DNA of 64,000 nt, taken from Neckera pumila (taxonomy: Eukaryota > Streptophyta > Bryopsida > Hypnales > Neckeraceae). The notes beneath the pieces are model-generated. The model was not told the origin of the DNA and made no database searches. It saw nothing but the letters and a program-made list of their open reading frames with translations. The stretch spans positions 51,771,022-51,835,021 of the forward strand of contig OZ018408.1 of NCBI GenBank assembly GCA_963969595.1, in the 5' to 3' direction. Shown one piece after another: positions 23,026 to 34,094 of this stretch. Within the stretch, counting starts at the first letter, position 1. Every line of letters begins with the position of its first letter. The translations under genes and the position numbers were made by a program.

Positions 23026-25022
23026 ATGGCGAACGTGCGGAGCATTGCCGCTCTGGTCGTATTCGTGGGCTTGCCACTCACAGTGGCGTTCATTAGCACT
23101 GCCTTCGGTCAAGGTGGAGACTCTGGTACGTTCAAATATTAACGTTCTGTTTGAGTAATCCTCCAAGTCATTCAAAGTGGGGGGTGCTACCTTGTTTCAG
23201 TAGTGAAAATGTAGGAGTGAATCCAAGGAATAATGTGGTGAAGAGGTGTTGGCAAGCCTTTTTTGTGTTGGGTCAATAACAATTCTGAAATAGTGTTGAA
23301 TGTAATCAAATCGCACTTTCTCAAAGGTTTTTGAAAGGACATTGCTCATTTCAGGGTTTTAGGATTTTATGGCATGCACTTTGAGCTCACTAGTGTGATG
23401 TCTACGTCCGTCTCTTGCTGCGATGCCCACTTATGTTTTTTCATCGGTTTGTGAATCTTCTGTCTTCTGCCAAATCACCCTCTCTTTGTTATGCCTCACC
23501 AAAGGAGGTGAAGATTCATAGAACTCGTGGAGGGGTAGGAAGACAAGCCGTGTAGTATTGGAATTCAATGCGTTGAAATGCAGTTTCCTTCGTGAATGTT
23601 GAGCGATGCCTTTATTTTGCAGATTGGTATAGGGAATTGAATAAGGCCCCATGGACGCCTCCGGTAAGGAACATGAGTCCCTGTGGCTCTTTTCTACTTT
23701 CTTATTCTTCGTGAACTCTACGGTTTTGTTGGGAGGATTGTTTTTGTCAAGCATGCTGCAACTTCCACAGAAATTCGTAGAATGGCTACATGGTAATGTT
23801 TTGGAACGACAGTTGTGTTGACAAGAATGATGCTGTGCAGGAATGGGTCTTTCCTGTAATGTGGTCAGCTCTCTACGCTTTGATGGGAGTCGCAGCGTGG
23901 CTAGTATGGAACGAAGGAGGTTAGTGGGGTTCTCTCTTTTGGAGATTAAATTGAATAGAAGGGAAGATTCTAATTTGCAGTTTCCTTCGTGAATGATATA
24001 ATTCTTGTTAAACCTCTCTTCGTGCCTTATGTGTCTGTCTGCACGTGCCCTGAAGCTGATTATCGAAGTTGAAACCAATAGTACTTGATTCTTTGCAGGT
24101 TTTGCCGTGCAAGGCTACCCTCTTGGGGCATACATTATCCAGGTATCGTATGCTTTAAAGCTTCTCTGAAGAAGTTTACCTAGAAAATAGCGAGATGGTA
24201 TGAGTCATTGCCCTTGAGCAGATGCTCCTCCGCATTGTTTACTTAGGTTATGATTTCCATGCATGGAACTCATATACAGCATTAATCCTGGCCTTCGCTT
24301 ATTGATTTACGTGTTTGGATCATGCAGCTAGGCCTTAATTTTTTGTGGACTCCAATATTCTTCGGCATGCACCGTCCTGTAAGTCATATTACCTTGATCA
24401 AAAGCAAGCGTGTTGTCTTATCAGAGTATGTTTTCTTAGACTTGCTAGATATCTAAAATGGATAGTTATCAAAAACCCTTTGCTGATGTATCTTCCACCA
24501 TTATCTTCAGGATTACGCCCTTGTGGAGATTGTGATGCTGTGGTTGGGAATCGCTGTGACAATATATCTCTTTCTCCCTGTCAAACCCATCGCTGCCTAC
24601 TTGCTGATACCCTACATTGGCTGGTATGTTTTTTGGCCCCAAAGTGCCCATCGGGCCTAATGTGTCCGCTTCCATATCTTAGGATTTGAAATAAATCTTT
24701 CACGAAATAAGTCTTTCACGTAGCTTCAAGGAAGGTAATAAAATGTACCAATAGAAAGAAAGGTATACTCTCCGTTTTAAAAAATTAGGAATATGTTTCT
24801 ATAGTTTTTCTATAATTGGTTGTCAACTTTCAATGTGCAGTTTCTAAACTTGAGCACTTAGGAATTACTAGTAATCCTTAATTTGACACTAACTTTCATG
24901 TCTATGATGTGAACAGGGTAAGCATTGCGTTCTCGCTCAACTGGTATATCTGGATGTACAATGGTGTTGATCGTTCTGGTATTACACAGCCTTTGCAGTT
25001 TGGCACTAGTGCATCATCTTAA
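23026..25022 (+). CDS. TSPO: TspO/MBR family membrane protein (translocator protein homologue)
   Basis: Seven exons with clean GT-AG junctions and consistent phases: 23026-23125, 23623-23663, 23841-23919, 24099-24142, 24328-24378, 24511-24623 and 24917-25022. They encode 178 residues. Five hydrophobic segments are visible. Family motifs are WYRELNKAPWTPPEWVFPV (35-53), the first loop with the invariant W.PP and F.W, followed by MWSALYALMGVAAWLVW, then LGLNFLWTPIFFG (89-101), and the fifth helix VSIAFSLNWYIWMYN. TspO proteins bind porphyrins and isoquinolines. Plant members are stress-induced (ABA, drought) proteins of the secretory pathway linked to heme scavenging and aquaporin turnover. The N-terminal extension before the first helix, which is present in Arabidopsis TSPO, is essentially absent. 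A minus-strand open frame of 215 codons over the introns is a shadow. The 3' flank is duplicated at 32.2-33.6 kb. Confidence 0.93.
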
Positions 25023-25149
25023 GTGACTCGATATGGACGTACTATTTTGTGGAACGAATCAGAATGTGTTGAAAGTGGCGATGCTTGGAGAAGTATTGGC
25101 ATTGGATGTATCGGTATTACTCTGCCAGGACAGAAAAGATTTTTTTTCA

Positions 25150-25750
25150 AATTTATTGGCGCAGGTGGGCATGTCCAGTTATCCCATTGAACTCGATATG
25201 TAACTCTAAGTTTTCAGAACATTGAATAGTTGTGTAATGTCGTCATCATCAATGATAGATACACAGATCAATGTTCGTGCCACTGTCTCTCTTCTTGATC
25301 ACAGATTGTGTTCTATGTGTCGACAAATTTTGATTCTCTACAAAGCATCATACCAGCGAGAGTGAATTATGTAAGGCAGCTTACCCAGAGTGAAATGAAA
25401 CCCCTACTCTGTCAGTATCGCAGTGGCACTGACCCCGCATGAAAAGCTAACCCTCCAAAGTGCAGTAGAACTTAACATTCAAATTCACTAACTTAACCCA
25501 TAAACAACGCGGCGGCTGTTTTTTGGCTGATGAATGACAAAGAGTCCTTCTATGTAGGATAGAAATGCAACTATTCATCCTCCAAATTTTGTGTGAAAAG
25601 TAGAAGTCTTCTTCAGTAGTTTGCTTCTAATGAGTACCTTTGGACTTTCATAAACCAATGATTCACATGATATCAAATGGATGATTTCTATAGTCACTAA
25701 TTCTACCTTTAAGGATTAAAGTTCAAATTGAGCTTGGTAGCATGAACATA
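25150..25750 (+). repeat. TspO 3' flank, first copy of a segmental duplication
   Basis: The blocks GGCATGTCCAGTTATCC, TTTTGATTCTCTACA, CATACCA.C.AGAGTGAATT and ACCCCTACTCTGTCA recur in the same order at 32203-33570. This copy carries the B1 element at 25497-25715, which the other copy lacks. The other copy carries B3 and H, which are absent here. Confidence 0.72.
25497..25715. mobile_element. Family B TTAA element, copy B1 (219 bp)
   Basis: It starts CCCATAAACAACGCGGCGG and ends CCTTTAAGGA. TTAA flanks both sides (25493-25496 and 25716-25719). The interior shares GATGAATGACAAAGA, GCAACTATTCATCCTCCAA and the GTGATTTCCA-like block with B3 and B6. The 32-33 kb duplicate has no element at the matching point. 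Confidence 0.75.
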
Positions 25751-25819
25751 GTTCAAATGGGGGCTCTAGTCTTTGACCATTTCTTTGTATTCTTTGTCAA
25801 GATCTGAAAATGCTTTGCC

Positions 25820-26027
25820 AGATGGATGACAAAGAATCCTTCTTTGACAGAGAATCTATGTAGGATAGAAGTGCAACTATTCATCTTCAAAATCTTGTAT
25901 AAAAAGGGAGGTCTTCTACAATAGTATGTCTTCCAATGAGTACTCTTGGATTTTTTTAAGAAGTTGATTCACACTGTAGCAAAAGGGATGATTTCCATGG
26001 TCATCAATCCATTTTTTAAGGGTGTAA
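25820..26027. mobile_element. Family B element, degraded copy B2
   Basis: GGATGACAAAGAATCC, GCAACTATTCATC, AGGTCTTCTACAATAGT, CCAATGAGTACTCTTGG, and GATGATTTCCATGGTCA match B1 and B3 in order. The terminal CCC and TTAA are eroded (TTTTTTAAGGG at the right). Confidence 0.55.
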
Positions 26028-26624
26028 CAAATTTCTGGGGTCTATGTTCACAGATTTACACAAAAGGTACAATTTTGTGTAGTTGGATTTAAAACACTTT
26101 CTTGAAACTTATCAGAAATCATCAAATGCTAATTAGTGTTTTGCTAATTTTTGGGACCTCTTCCTATTGCAAGGTTATTTCAAGTCCTTATTGACTTTTG
26201 AAGTTCTGCATGCATGAGTAATATGATTCTGTAGTCAATGCTAAAGAAAAAAATTGAAAAAATTGGGAACAAAAAACAAAAAATCATGTATGAGTAGAGC
26301 AAAAATCAAAGTCGTCATATCTTGTTCAATAGGTTGAAGTAACTTCAGACATTACAAACTTGCATTCTTCCTAAACAATTGGTCTAAATTTTTTTCCATA
26401 CATACACAAAGTAGTATGTACAACTTTAGTGTAGTTGAATTTTATAAAAAGATTTTTATGTCATTTTTGTTCAATGTACTAAAAAATGAAAAGTTCAGGA
26501 CAATTTTGGTGAAATGTACCCTTAAGTCCATTAAGAACTAGGATGAATTTTGTCCGAACAACACTGCTTTTTTTTTAGCAAATACCAAACACTAATCAAC
26601 CCTTAGCTTTTGAACAAATTATAA

Positions 26625-26918
26625 CATTAGATGAGATTCGGGGGTCTTGGAGGGCTCCGAGTTCCCCTGTTGTCTGCTACGTTCCCAGACTGCAGGAACG
26701 CAGCAGCAGCTGGCTGACATGGTCGAGTGATTGCCACGTCATTTTTTGAAAAAAAAAAAAAATTGCTTAAAATGATATTTTGGTAAAAAAAATATATATA
26801 TATTTTTTTTTTTGAAATTTTTTTTTTCTGACACACCTGTACCGGCATTCACTGAATCTGGGCAGATCAAGGAACAGGCCTGAAACGGCCCTCCAAGACC
26901 CCCAAATATCATCTAATG
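26625..26918. mobile_element. Family D MITE, copy D2
   Basis: The left end is CATTAGATGAGATTCGGGGG. The inverted right end is CATTAGATGATATTTGGGGG. Both continue TCTTGGAGGGC, giving 31-bp inverted repeats. The interior has the family blocks CAGCAGCTGGCTGACATGG and ATCTGGGCAGATC.AGGAAC. No direct repeat flanks it. Confidence 0.72.
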
Positions 26919-26950
26919 CTAGTATTTGGAAGTGACAGCTTGTCTTTTAA

Positions 26951-27553
26951 CCTTAGTGTACAGTTCCATTGTCCTCTCAGAGGACAAAATGGATTGTAGG
27001 CAAGCTTCTAGAATCTAAGTATTCATCATGATTTTCTAGTTTAATTTTTTTTCAAGATAGGAAAACACATTATTTCAATTGAAGCCTAAAACAATCTCAC
27101 CGTTGGGATTTATATGCTTCAATTCCATCTTAGAGCTATTAATAGCTAAGGCGTGAGCTAAGGTTTTCCTTTGATCTTGAACCTATATCTACTTAACAGT
27201 TTTTTTTATATTTCTTTTTAAACTCCTAGATTCTCAACTCAATTTTTCAGGGTAATAGTTGAGAAACTCAAAATTAGTAGTGCAATTAAAAAATTGTATG
27301 CTAAGAAGATTCAAAGTCAAAAATCTAGTCCAACAAGGTACAAAAAAGCTTATTTACTTCACTTCAAATGCAAATATCTTGCAATCTATACAACTAAAGT
27401 TTCTCAAAATTTCTTCAACACATTCTTACTCTAGTCTAGTGCAAGATCCTATGGTTAGATAAGCAAAAACAACAATTTCTAAATTATTTTGCTTCCTACA
27501 ATAGAAATGGAAGTTTTGATTTTGATAGAAAAATGGCCTTAAGATTTTATGAG
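26951..27553. mobile_element. Family A TTAA element, internally deleted copy A5
   Basis: The left part GTTCCATTGTCCTCTCAGAG and ACAAAATGGATT match the family. About 300 bp of the centre is missing before CAATCTCACCGTTGGGATT. The right end is GCCTTAAGATTTTATGAG. TTAA lies at 26947-26950 and 27554-27557. Confidence 0.62.
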
Positions 27554-27945
27554 TTAAGTAAAATCCCACTCAAACTTCTTCACATCATAGAAGTTTTCTA
27601 GATCAATCCAAACTCATTAAAATATTATTCAATTGACTATATGAAACTCACCATGTATTATTGTTGTTCAATTGCAATGGGTGAAAAATTAATCAGTTCA
27701 CGTAAATTTGGGAGGTTGTAAGCTTCCATGGTTATTCAAAAATACTAAGGCAAATTACTGTGGCTTTATAATTACTATTGTGCACAATATATTGTATATT
27801 TAAAAAACCAAAGTAAAGCACTATATAGAAGATACTAGATACAGAAATATCAAATCAAATGAAGTCATATTGACTGTCGGGCTTTGATTTATTCAATCTC
27901 ATAAATACATTAAGAAAGGCTCCAACATTATAGAAGGGCTTTTAA

Positions 27946-28866
27946 TCCCTAAAGTCCCATTGTCACCTCGGAGGACAAAATGGATTTTGGGCAAGCTACT
28001 ACGGCTTCAATATTCATCATTATTTTCTGAAATTTTTTGTGAAGGTAGAAAAACACATTAGCTTTATGGGAAGATAATTTTTATTTCAACCGGTGTCCAA
28101 GAGCAAAACTTATGGCACAAAAGGTCTTTTTTCAGTGCGGTGGGTAGAAATCTTTTCACCCAAAAAATATTTAAAAATATTTAAAATTTTATTTTTTAAT
28201 AGATTGTATTTTTATCTATATGGGAAGCTTTGATTCATTCCATTTGGATTTGTTATGTGAAAGTTATGGACAATCTTATTTCTCAGGCAAGTAGAGCATC
28301 TTCTTGAAAAAATAACTTGTAGGACTCATTTCTGAATGCAATTTTCACAATTTTTCAAAAAAATTGTTTGACAAGGCTAAGTTTGCTTGCTAAAACAATC
28401 TCACCATTGGGATTATAGTGTTTTAATTCCATCTTAGAGCTATTGAAAATTTAGTTTTTCTTTCAATCTTGGACCTAATTCTACTTAACAATTTTTCAAA
28501 GAATGAAAATCAAGTGTATTTTTTTCGAATTTTTTTTCTTAGAGTCTCAACTCAATTACTCAACATAAGAAAAATTAAATTCAAAGTCTATAGTGCAATT
28601 TGTTTTTACAAATGGAGGTCAAAGTCATCTGAAATTGCAAGCTAGTGTTCAAAAAATCAAAATTTTCCAACTTTGAATGCTAATATCTTCTAATCTGTAT
28701 GGTCAAACTTTATAAAAATTTTACCACATGATCTGAGATAAGTGAAGTACAAGATCCTACGGTTAGATTCTAAAAGAAAATGATCTTTTCTCTTTTCCTA
28801 GATGAATGCAACAGAATTGACAACATTGAGTTGTTTTTGACAAAAAATGCCTTAGGACTTTAGGGG
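27946..28866. mobile_element. Family A TTAA element, copy A1 (921 bp)
   Basis: It starts TCCCTAAAGTCCCATTGTCA and ends GCCTTAGGACTTTAGGGG. TTAA flanks both sides (27942-27945 and 28867-28870). The whole length aligns with A2 at 49076-50000 (for example TTTATCTATATGGGAAGCTT and GATTCATTCCATTTGGATTT). There is no open frame. Confidence 0.78.
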
Positions 28867-28870
28867 TTAA

Positions 28871-30065
28871 CCGAAACGCTCTCACTAACGCCCTAAAGTT
28901 CCTTCACTATGCTTTCACCAAAAATGTTCAAAAACTGTCATTTTTAGAACAAGTATCAAATTTTAGAAAAAAAGACATTATTTGACACATATAACTGTAT
29001 GATCTTGTGGCATGCTGACTTATGAAAATGTGGTAAAAATTTTAGAAATTTCCACTTTGTAGATAGCAAGATATAAGCATTCAAATTCATTGAAACTATT
29101 TTTTGGGCCCTGCAAAAAACAATGCAAAAAACAAAACAGCTGCACTTCACAAGTTCACTTTTCGATGAAAAAATGTCCAAAATGGTGGTGCTTCTATGGA
29201 TTCTTTTTCCTTCGACAAGTTGGCCACATGCTTGAAAGTTTTTAGATCATTTGGAATTGTACAACATATAGGAAAAAAATAGTAAGAAGTAGAGAATGAT
29301 TCAAATTATTAAATTGTTAAAAATTTAATTATGGAATTGAAAAATGCCAATCCAAATGGTTGCAATGTTGTAATAAAGAATCTTCATCCTATGATTTTAT
29401 TTTTTCCCAAAAATATTGAAACTTGCATTAGAGAGAATTCGGGCCCTCTAAAGGGCCACGAGTTCCCATGAGTTCTCCAAAAGCTTTGCGCAAACCCCGA
29501 TTGCTGAAATTGCGCCACTGCAGCAAGGTGACATGGCCAAACTTTGGCCACATCAAATTTTTTTTAAAAAAAATTGAAAATATATTTTTCTGACAGTCCA
29601 CACCACTGTTCATAGCATGGGGACAGATTGGGGAACAAGCCTGAAACAGCCCTTTCTTGGCCCCAAATCCCTTCTAATGAGTAAGATAAAGGACTTCAAA
29701 GTTTATTTTAGAGTAGAGAATCCATTACTGCCCGCTACAAATCTTCATAACTTTTTATTCATTGATCAAAATGGAATGATTTAAAGCTTTCCACATATAT
29801 ATAACTCTAGAAAATCAATTTCAAATTTTTGTTTTTGAAAAAAGTAATTTATTCTAATATGCCCGGACTGCAAGAGTTGAGAAAGAATCTATATACCATG
29901 CAATAACTTTTGACTCGTATTTCCAAATGTCGTGAAATTTAGTATATATGAAAGATATTCCTTGTCTCCACCTTCTTTTAAAATTTGGGCCAAAATATGG
30001 AAATCTCTAGTCACACGTACCTGCCCAAGATTTCTATGTAGCCAAAAAACGCCTGTAGACAAATC
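28871..30065. repeat. Repeat F, copy F1
   Basis: It shares blocks with 40930-41724 and 46590-47380: CAGCTGCACTTCACAAG, GTACAACATATAGGAAAAAAA (21 bases, positions about 29259-29279), AATTTAATTATGGAATTGAA, AAAGCTTTCCACATATATATA. It begins directly after the TTAA that closes A1. The better preserved copy at 41.7 kb ends GGTCCTTTAAGGGTTAA, so F may itself be a TTAA element. D3 is inserted in it. Confidence 0.55.
29426..29679. mobile_element. Family D MITE, copy D3, inserted in repeat F
   Basis: The ends are CATTAGAGAGAATTCGGGCC and, inverted, CATTAGAAGGGATTTGGGGC. The two other F copies show the empty site (AAAATTGAGTTAAATAAAGG near 41325-41345 and AAAATTGAATTAAATAAAAG near 46719-46738). The filled site reads ...AACTTG / element / AGTAAGATAAAGG with no duplicated bases. 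Confidence 0.75.
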
Positions 30066-30789
30066 ATTTGGATTTCCAAATTTGCAACTAATTTGATGAG
30101 ACATATTTCATGTTGTTTCTCCTAGAGCTTTCAAATTGAATGAATACCATCAATATCCAACCTCCTTATATCATAACATACCCCCCTAATATTTGAACTG
30201 ATGAAAAACTAGATTCTATAAGGTTTATGGTACCAAAACAATCTGGCACAACTTTTCTGATGTCGTATTTATAAAAATGGTTCCTACTCATTGTTTTTCA
30301 TGTTAAGTTTTGGCAAATTCCAATGAAGTTTACAAAAGTTATAAGGTTTTCTTTGCTTTAGTAGAAACTCAACCAATCTGAGAAGCTAAAACTTTTTTGC
30401 CTCTTTTTATAAAATATGTATATTTTCTTTTATGGATGTGTGTATGCATGGAAAACTATAAATCAATCTCTTATGATTGATGAAAAGAGAATTATGACAA
30501 TTTTCATTTTGCGGGAGAGCATAAAATGTCTACATTTGATTTGTTTAGAATTCAAATTGTAGTAGTCATCAAAAATATAAGCATTGAGTGTAGATTGCCT
30601 ACAATAACATACCATATCTCAAGATCGGAGTTAACAAATTTTCAATTTGTATTTTGAGTTATAGCAAATTAACTAGTATTTGTTTCTATTTATTCAACCT
30701 AAAATTTTAAAATTTTAAAAATGAATAGTTAAAGTATTATTTTTTTAAATTCATCTATTCTCAATTTAATTCCACACCACATTATACTT

Positions 30790-31049
30790 CACTAGAGGAA
30801 ATATGGCCTTGTGGAGGGCCATTTGACTTCCGGCGGATGTGCAAATTCAAAATAAAAATTTATTTTCTTTCTTTTTTGAATTTTTCTTTGAATTTTTTAA
30901 GTTCCCAATCTTGCGTGGCATACATCGTGATTAATGTTTTTGAAAGAACAATTATTATTATTACTATTAATTTTTTAATTTTTTTTTCTCTAATTGCACA
31001 TTTTAGTGTAGCCAAATGGCCCTCCGCAGGGTCCAGATTTCCTCTAATG
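30790..31049. mobile_element. Family D MITE, copy D6, inserted in repeat R5
   Basis: The left end is CACTAGAGGAAATATGGCCT. The inverted right end is CATTAGAGGAAATCTGGACC. Both then reach GGAGGGCC. R5 copy b shows the empty site near 46070-46090 (CATGATGTCCTTTTCTTTAT). The filled site reads ACATTATACTT / element / TCTGTATTAGG, with no target duplication. Confidence 0.7.
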
Positions 31050-31536
31050 TCTGTATTAGGTTGTAGGACATTAAAAAAAAATTTTAAAAATTCAGAAAGA
31101 TGAAACCCCATCTATTGAAAAAGCCTTGTATTTATAGTTGCAATTGGTGAATTTTTTCCTTGACTAATTTTAAAGAATATACTTTGAAAAATTAACTGCA
31201 AATGTATGACAAATCCTACAATTGAATCTACCCTAAAATAATGTAAATAAAGAATAATAGATTGTTTCAAATAATATATTTTTGGGTTGTTGTTGGCTTG
31301 AAGTAGCTAACAAATTGTAAAAATTAAACAGATAATTTCTTTAATTGACTTTTAACTCCTCGAGTACCTAGGTTGATTATAAACATCTTCAAAAGTTTAT
31401 TGTTGGAGCTACAAAAAATGGAAAATGCACATCCAATCATGTTGATAAAGTGATTTTGATCTCCTTCAACCATATAATTATTGTGTTCATTTATAGCTTC
31501 AAGATTTTTGCACAAGGTTTTGAATCACATTATATA

Positions 31537-32200
31537 AGGTAAATGTACCATTAACCAACCACGCCCAATATCCAACCTATAGGGTGCGCTATTTCCAACC
31601 AAGGCTAAAACTCAAGTTTAAAATGTGTGTTTTTTGTCCTTTTGAAGGTAGGAACTAATATGGTCGTGACTAGAGTTTTTTTATTCATTTTTTAAAAAGT
31701 GCCACAGTGGCAATATAAAATTTTGTAGTGGTGCTTCAAATTTCAAGATTCATCCATATTAGATAGAAAATATCACATTAACACATATCACATGTCTATA
31801 ATTTGGTTTTCATCCGATTTTTTCTTTTACTTTGATTTTTTTTTTGACAATTTCATCCAAATTTTTTGTTACCATTTTTTAGCCAAATTATTTTTTCTGG
31901 TGCAATTTGGCACCAGAAAGCCCCCAAAAAAGCCCTGGTCGTGACACATGCCCCTGAAGTAGTGAGCAAGAAAGGAATTTGGCTATGATCAGAATTGGAA
32001 GACTCTAGACATTGACTATTGGTGAAGAGTACTTTTTGGCTCCCAAAATTCATAATAATTTCAATTTTGGAAATAAAATTCTGAAAAATTTGCAGTCCCC
32101 ATATTCCTATCTTTCTACATGGGAAAATTTTCTACCACCTCATATTGCGTATGATGTGCTCCAAAATTGCTTAAATGATCGGTTACTGCTACATTTACCT
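31537..32200. mobile_element. Family G MITE, long copy G3, TA target
   Basis: The left end is AGGTAAATGTACCATTAACC. The inverted right end is AGGTAAATGTAGCAGTAACC. TA flanks both sides (31535-31536 and 32201-32202). It is 664 bp, longer than G1 and G2, with the shared interior stretch TTTTTGGCTCCCAAAATTCA near 32033-32052. Confidence 0.68.
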
Positions 32201-32235
32201 TAGGCGGCATGTACCAGTTATCCATGGAGACTTAA

Positions 32236-32457
32236 CCCTTGAACGTCGAGGCGGACGTTCTGCGTCCGATGAATGACAAGAGAATCTCCTGTGTAGGACA
32301 GAAACGCAACTATTCATCCTCCAAATTTTGTTGTGAAAAGGAAGGTCCTTTACAGTAGTTTGACTTCCAATGAATACTTTTTCATTTTTTTAAGCCAATT
32401 GTTCCCAAGGTTTTGCAAAAGGGTGATTTCCACGGCCACCAGCCCGGCGTTTAAGAG
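32236..32457. mobile_element. Family B TTAA element, copy B3 (222 bp)
   Basis: It starts CCCTTGAACGTCGAGGCGG and ends CCCGGCGTTTAAGAG. TTAA flanks both sides (32232-32235 and 32458-32461). It is the same length as B6 (222 bp). Confidence 0.8.
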
Positions 32458-32702
32458 TTAAAGTTTTCCGAACTTTGCATAATTGTGTTACACTATCATC
32501 AAGGATATACGCACGGACTCTGTACGTGCTAGGCCTTCTTCATCACAAATTCTGTTCGATGTGTTCGCAAATTTTGATTCTCTACAGAGCAGCATACCAA
32601 TAAGAGTGAATTCTGTAAAACGGGTTACCTGGAGTGAGATGGAACCCCTGCTCTGTCAACATCTTTAGGAACTCATATCCCACTGGCAACGATCTCTCTT
32701 AA

Positions 32703-33439
32703 CTCCTAAATGACGGACCCATGACCATTGATTTCAAACCTCACTGTCCATCACTCAGTTTGCTACCATTTTGCAACTAGATTATGTATGGAAAATTTTA
32801 TTTTTATTTTTCAGAGATGAAAGTACATGTCTTCTTTACTTCAGAAAAAATTTAGTTGTTTTTGTGGAAAATTAATATTTTAAAGAATTTTTGAAGAAAA
32901 AGTGAAGAAAAATCATATTGAATAGAAAAATATTTTAAAAAATCTGAAAATTTCACCATAAGTGTATATCACAATGACAAACAAGATGGTGTAAACTCAA
33001 TTTCCGTGTCATTCTATAATTAGAAAATAATAGACATTGAAAATACACTCAATGTTCAAATTGCAATAAAATATGCAATATTAGGAATTTTTTCAAAATT
33101 CAAATTGGAGGTGAAACTAGAGTAAATGACCTTCATTTTGTTAGTTCGACTCAAACTCAAAAAATATCATTTTTTGTGGAGAAATTTCAGATTTAAAGTA
33201 AGGAGCAACAACTTCCCAAAATACTCTAAAGTAACATATTTTATGATCCGTTCTTTTTAATAGCTTCTCATTTCCATGAACACAAAAATTGGAAAGAGTA
33301 CAAACTCAATTGGATACTCTTCATAACCCAATGTGAAAGGGCAGCAAGGAAAAGGAGGATGAAAAAATGCTTTTGAACTCACTTGGCTCAACAGTATTGT
33401 CATCGGAACGCCACAGAATGCGTCCGCGGCGTTCCAGGG
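32703..33439. mobile_element. TTAA-flanked element H (737 bp)
   Basis: It starts CTCCTAAATGACGGACCC and ends CGTCCGCGGCGTTCCAGGG. TTAA flanks both sides (32699-32702 and 33440-33443). It is AT-rich inside without an open frame. It lies inside the duplicated TspO flank, whose first copy lacks it. Confidence 0.65.
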
Positions 33440-34094
33440 TTAAACAGATTTTGGATTCCACGTTCACAGAGTCGCACGAAAAGTTAGACCTCCAATGTGT
33501 AGGGACTTGACATTCAATTCAGCAAAGTTGAAACTGAGCACTGCGAGCATGGAAAGGCGCCTGAAACTTTTTCAAACCAACCAATTAACCAGGTCACTTG
33601 GATAACTTAGGCAGCCGCAGCACCTATATGCTGATCTACCCTGATCCATAGAAAGCATTCATTCTGGAAGTTTACAGTACTTGACAAACAATTTCAGATA
33701 TCAGAGCAGATATCAGCAGAGGAGAAGAAAGGAGAAGCAAACGCAGCTTACAGTGACAAAAAAGCTATCATTCATGACATAAATTGTTACCCAGAATGTC
33801 AACATTGTCCAATAACAAACTGGGTTAGAATAATAAATGGAAACCATCTCTGTTCCCTTAGACTAGACTGGCATCGCTCAGCAACAATAACAACCCTACG
33901 CTGGATTGTCCTATTAGTGCGTGTGACACTCCAAAGTCACAATTTTTTGATGTAGTGCAGCTTGAAGAATTACTATGTACCAATTCCCACAAACTTAAAA
34001 CTTTGTAATGACACTAATTCTGTACGTGATACTAATTTCCGCAGTGACACTGATTTGCAGTGTAGTTGAAAGCAAGTGGTCCATACCAATATCC

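Larger units (their letters stand above)
26030..31534 (+). repeat. Large repeat R5, copy a (about 5.5 kb)
   Basis: Colinear with 42.2-47.76 kb. Anchors are AATTTTGTGTAGTTGGATTT (about 26071 and 42317), AACTCACC.TGTATTA-type sequence (about 27645 and 43350), CATATCTCAAGA (about 30612 and 45900), and AAAAGTTTATTGTTGGAGCT (about 31387, with a close match near 47610). The copy is broken by elements D2, A5, A1, F1, D3 and D6. No long open frame is left, so I cannot tell whether it was ever coding. Confidence 0.6.
32203..33570 (+). repeat. Duplicate of the TspO 3' flank, carrying elements B3 and H
   Basis: It aligns with 25150-25750 in the same orientation, for example GGCATGTACCAGTTATCC, GTTTTCCGAAC, TTTTGATTCTCTACAGAGCA, ATGGAACCCCTGCTCTGTCA, GAAAAGTTAGACCTCCAATG. 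The alignment is interrupted exactly at TTAA sites by B3 (32236-32457) and H (32703-33439). At the point where the first copy has B1, this one reads straight through (CAGCAAAGTTGAAACTGAGC). Confidence 0.72.

Noticed and set aside
23431..24078. Minus-strand open frame of 215 codons
   Set aside because: It lies across exons and introns of TspO on the opposite strand, has no motif, and the plus-strand exons explain the region completely.
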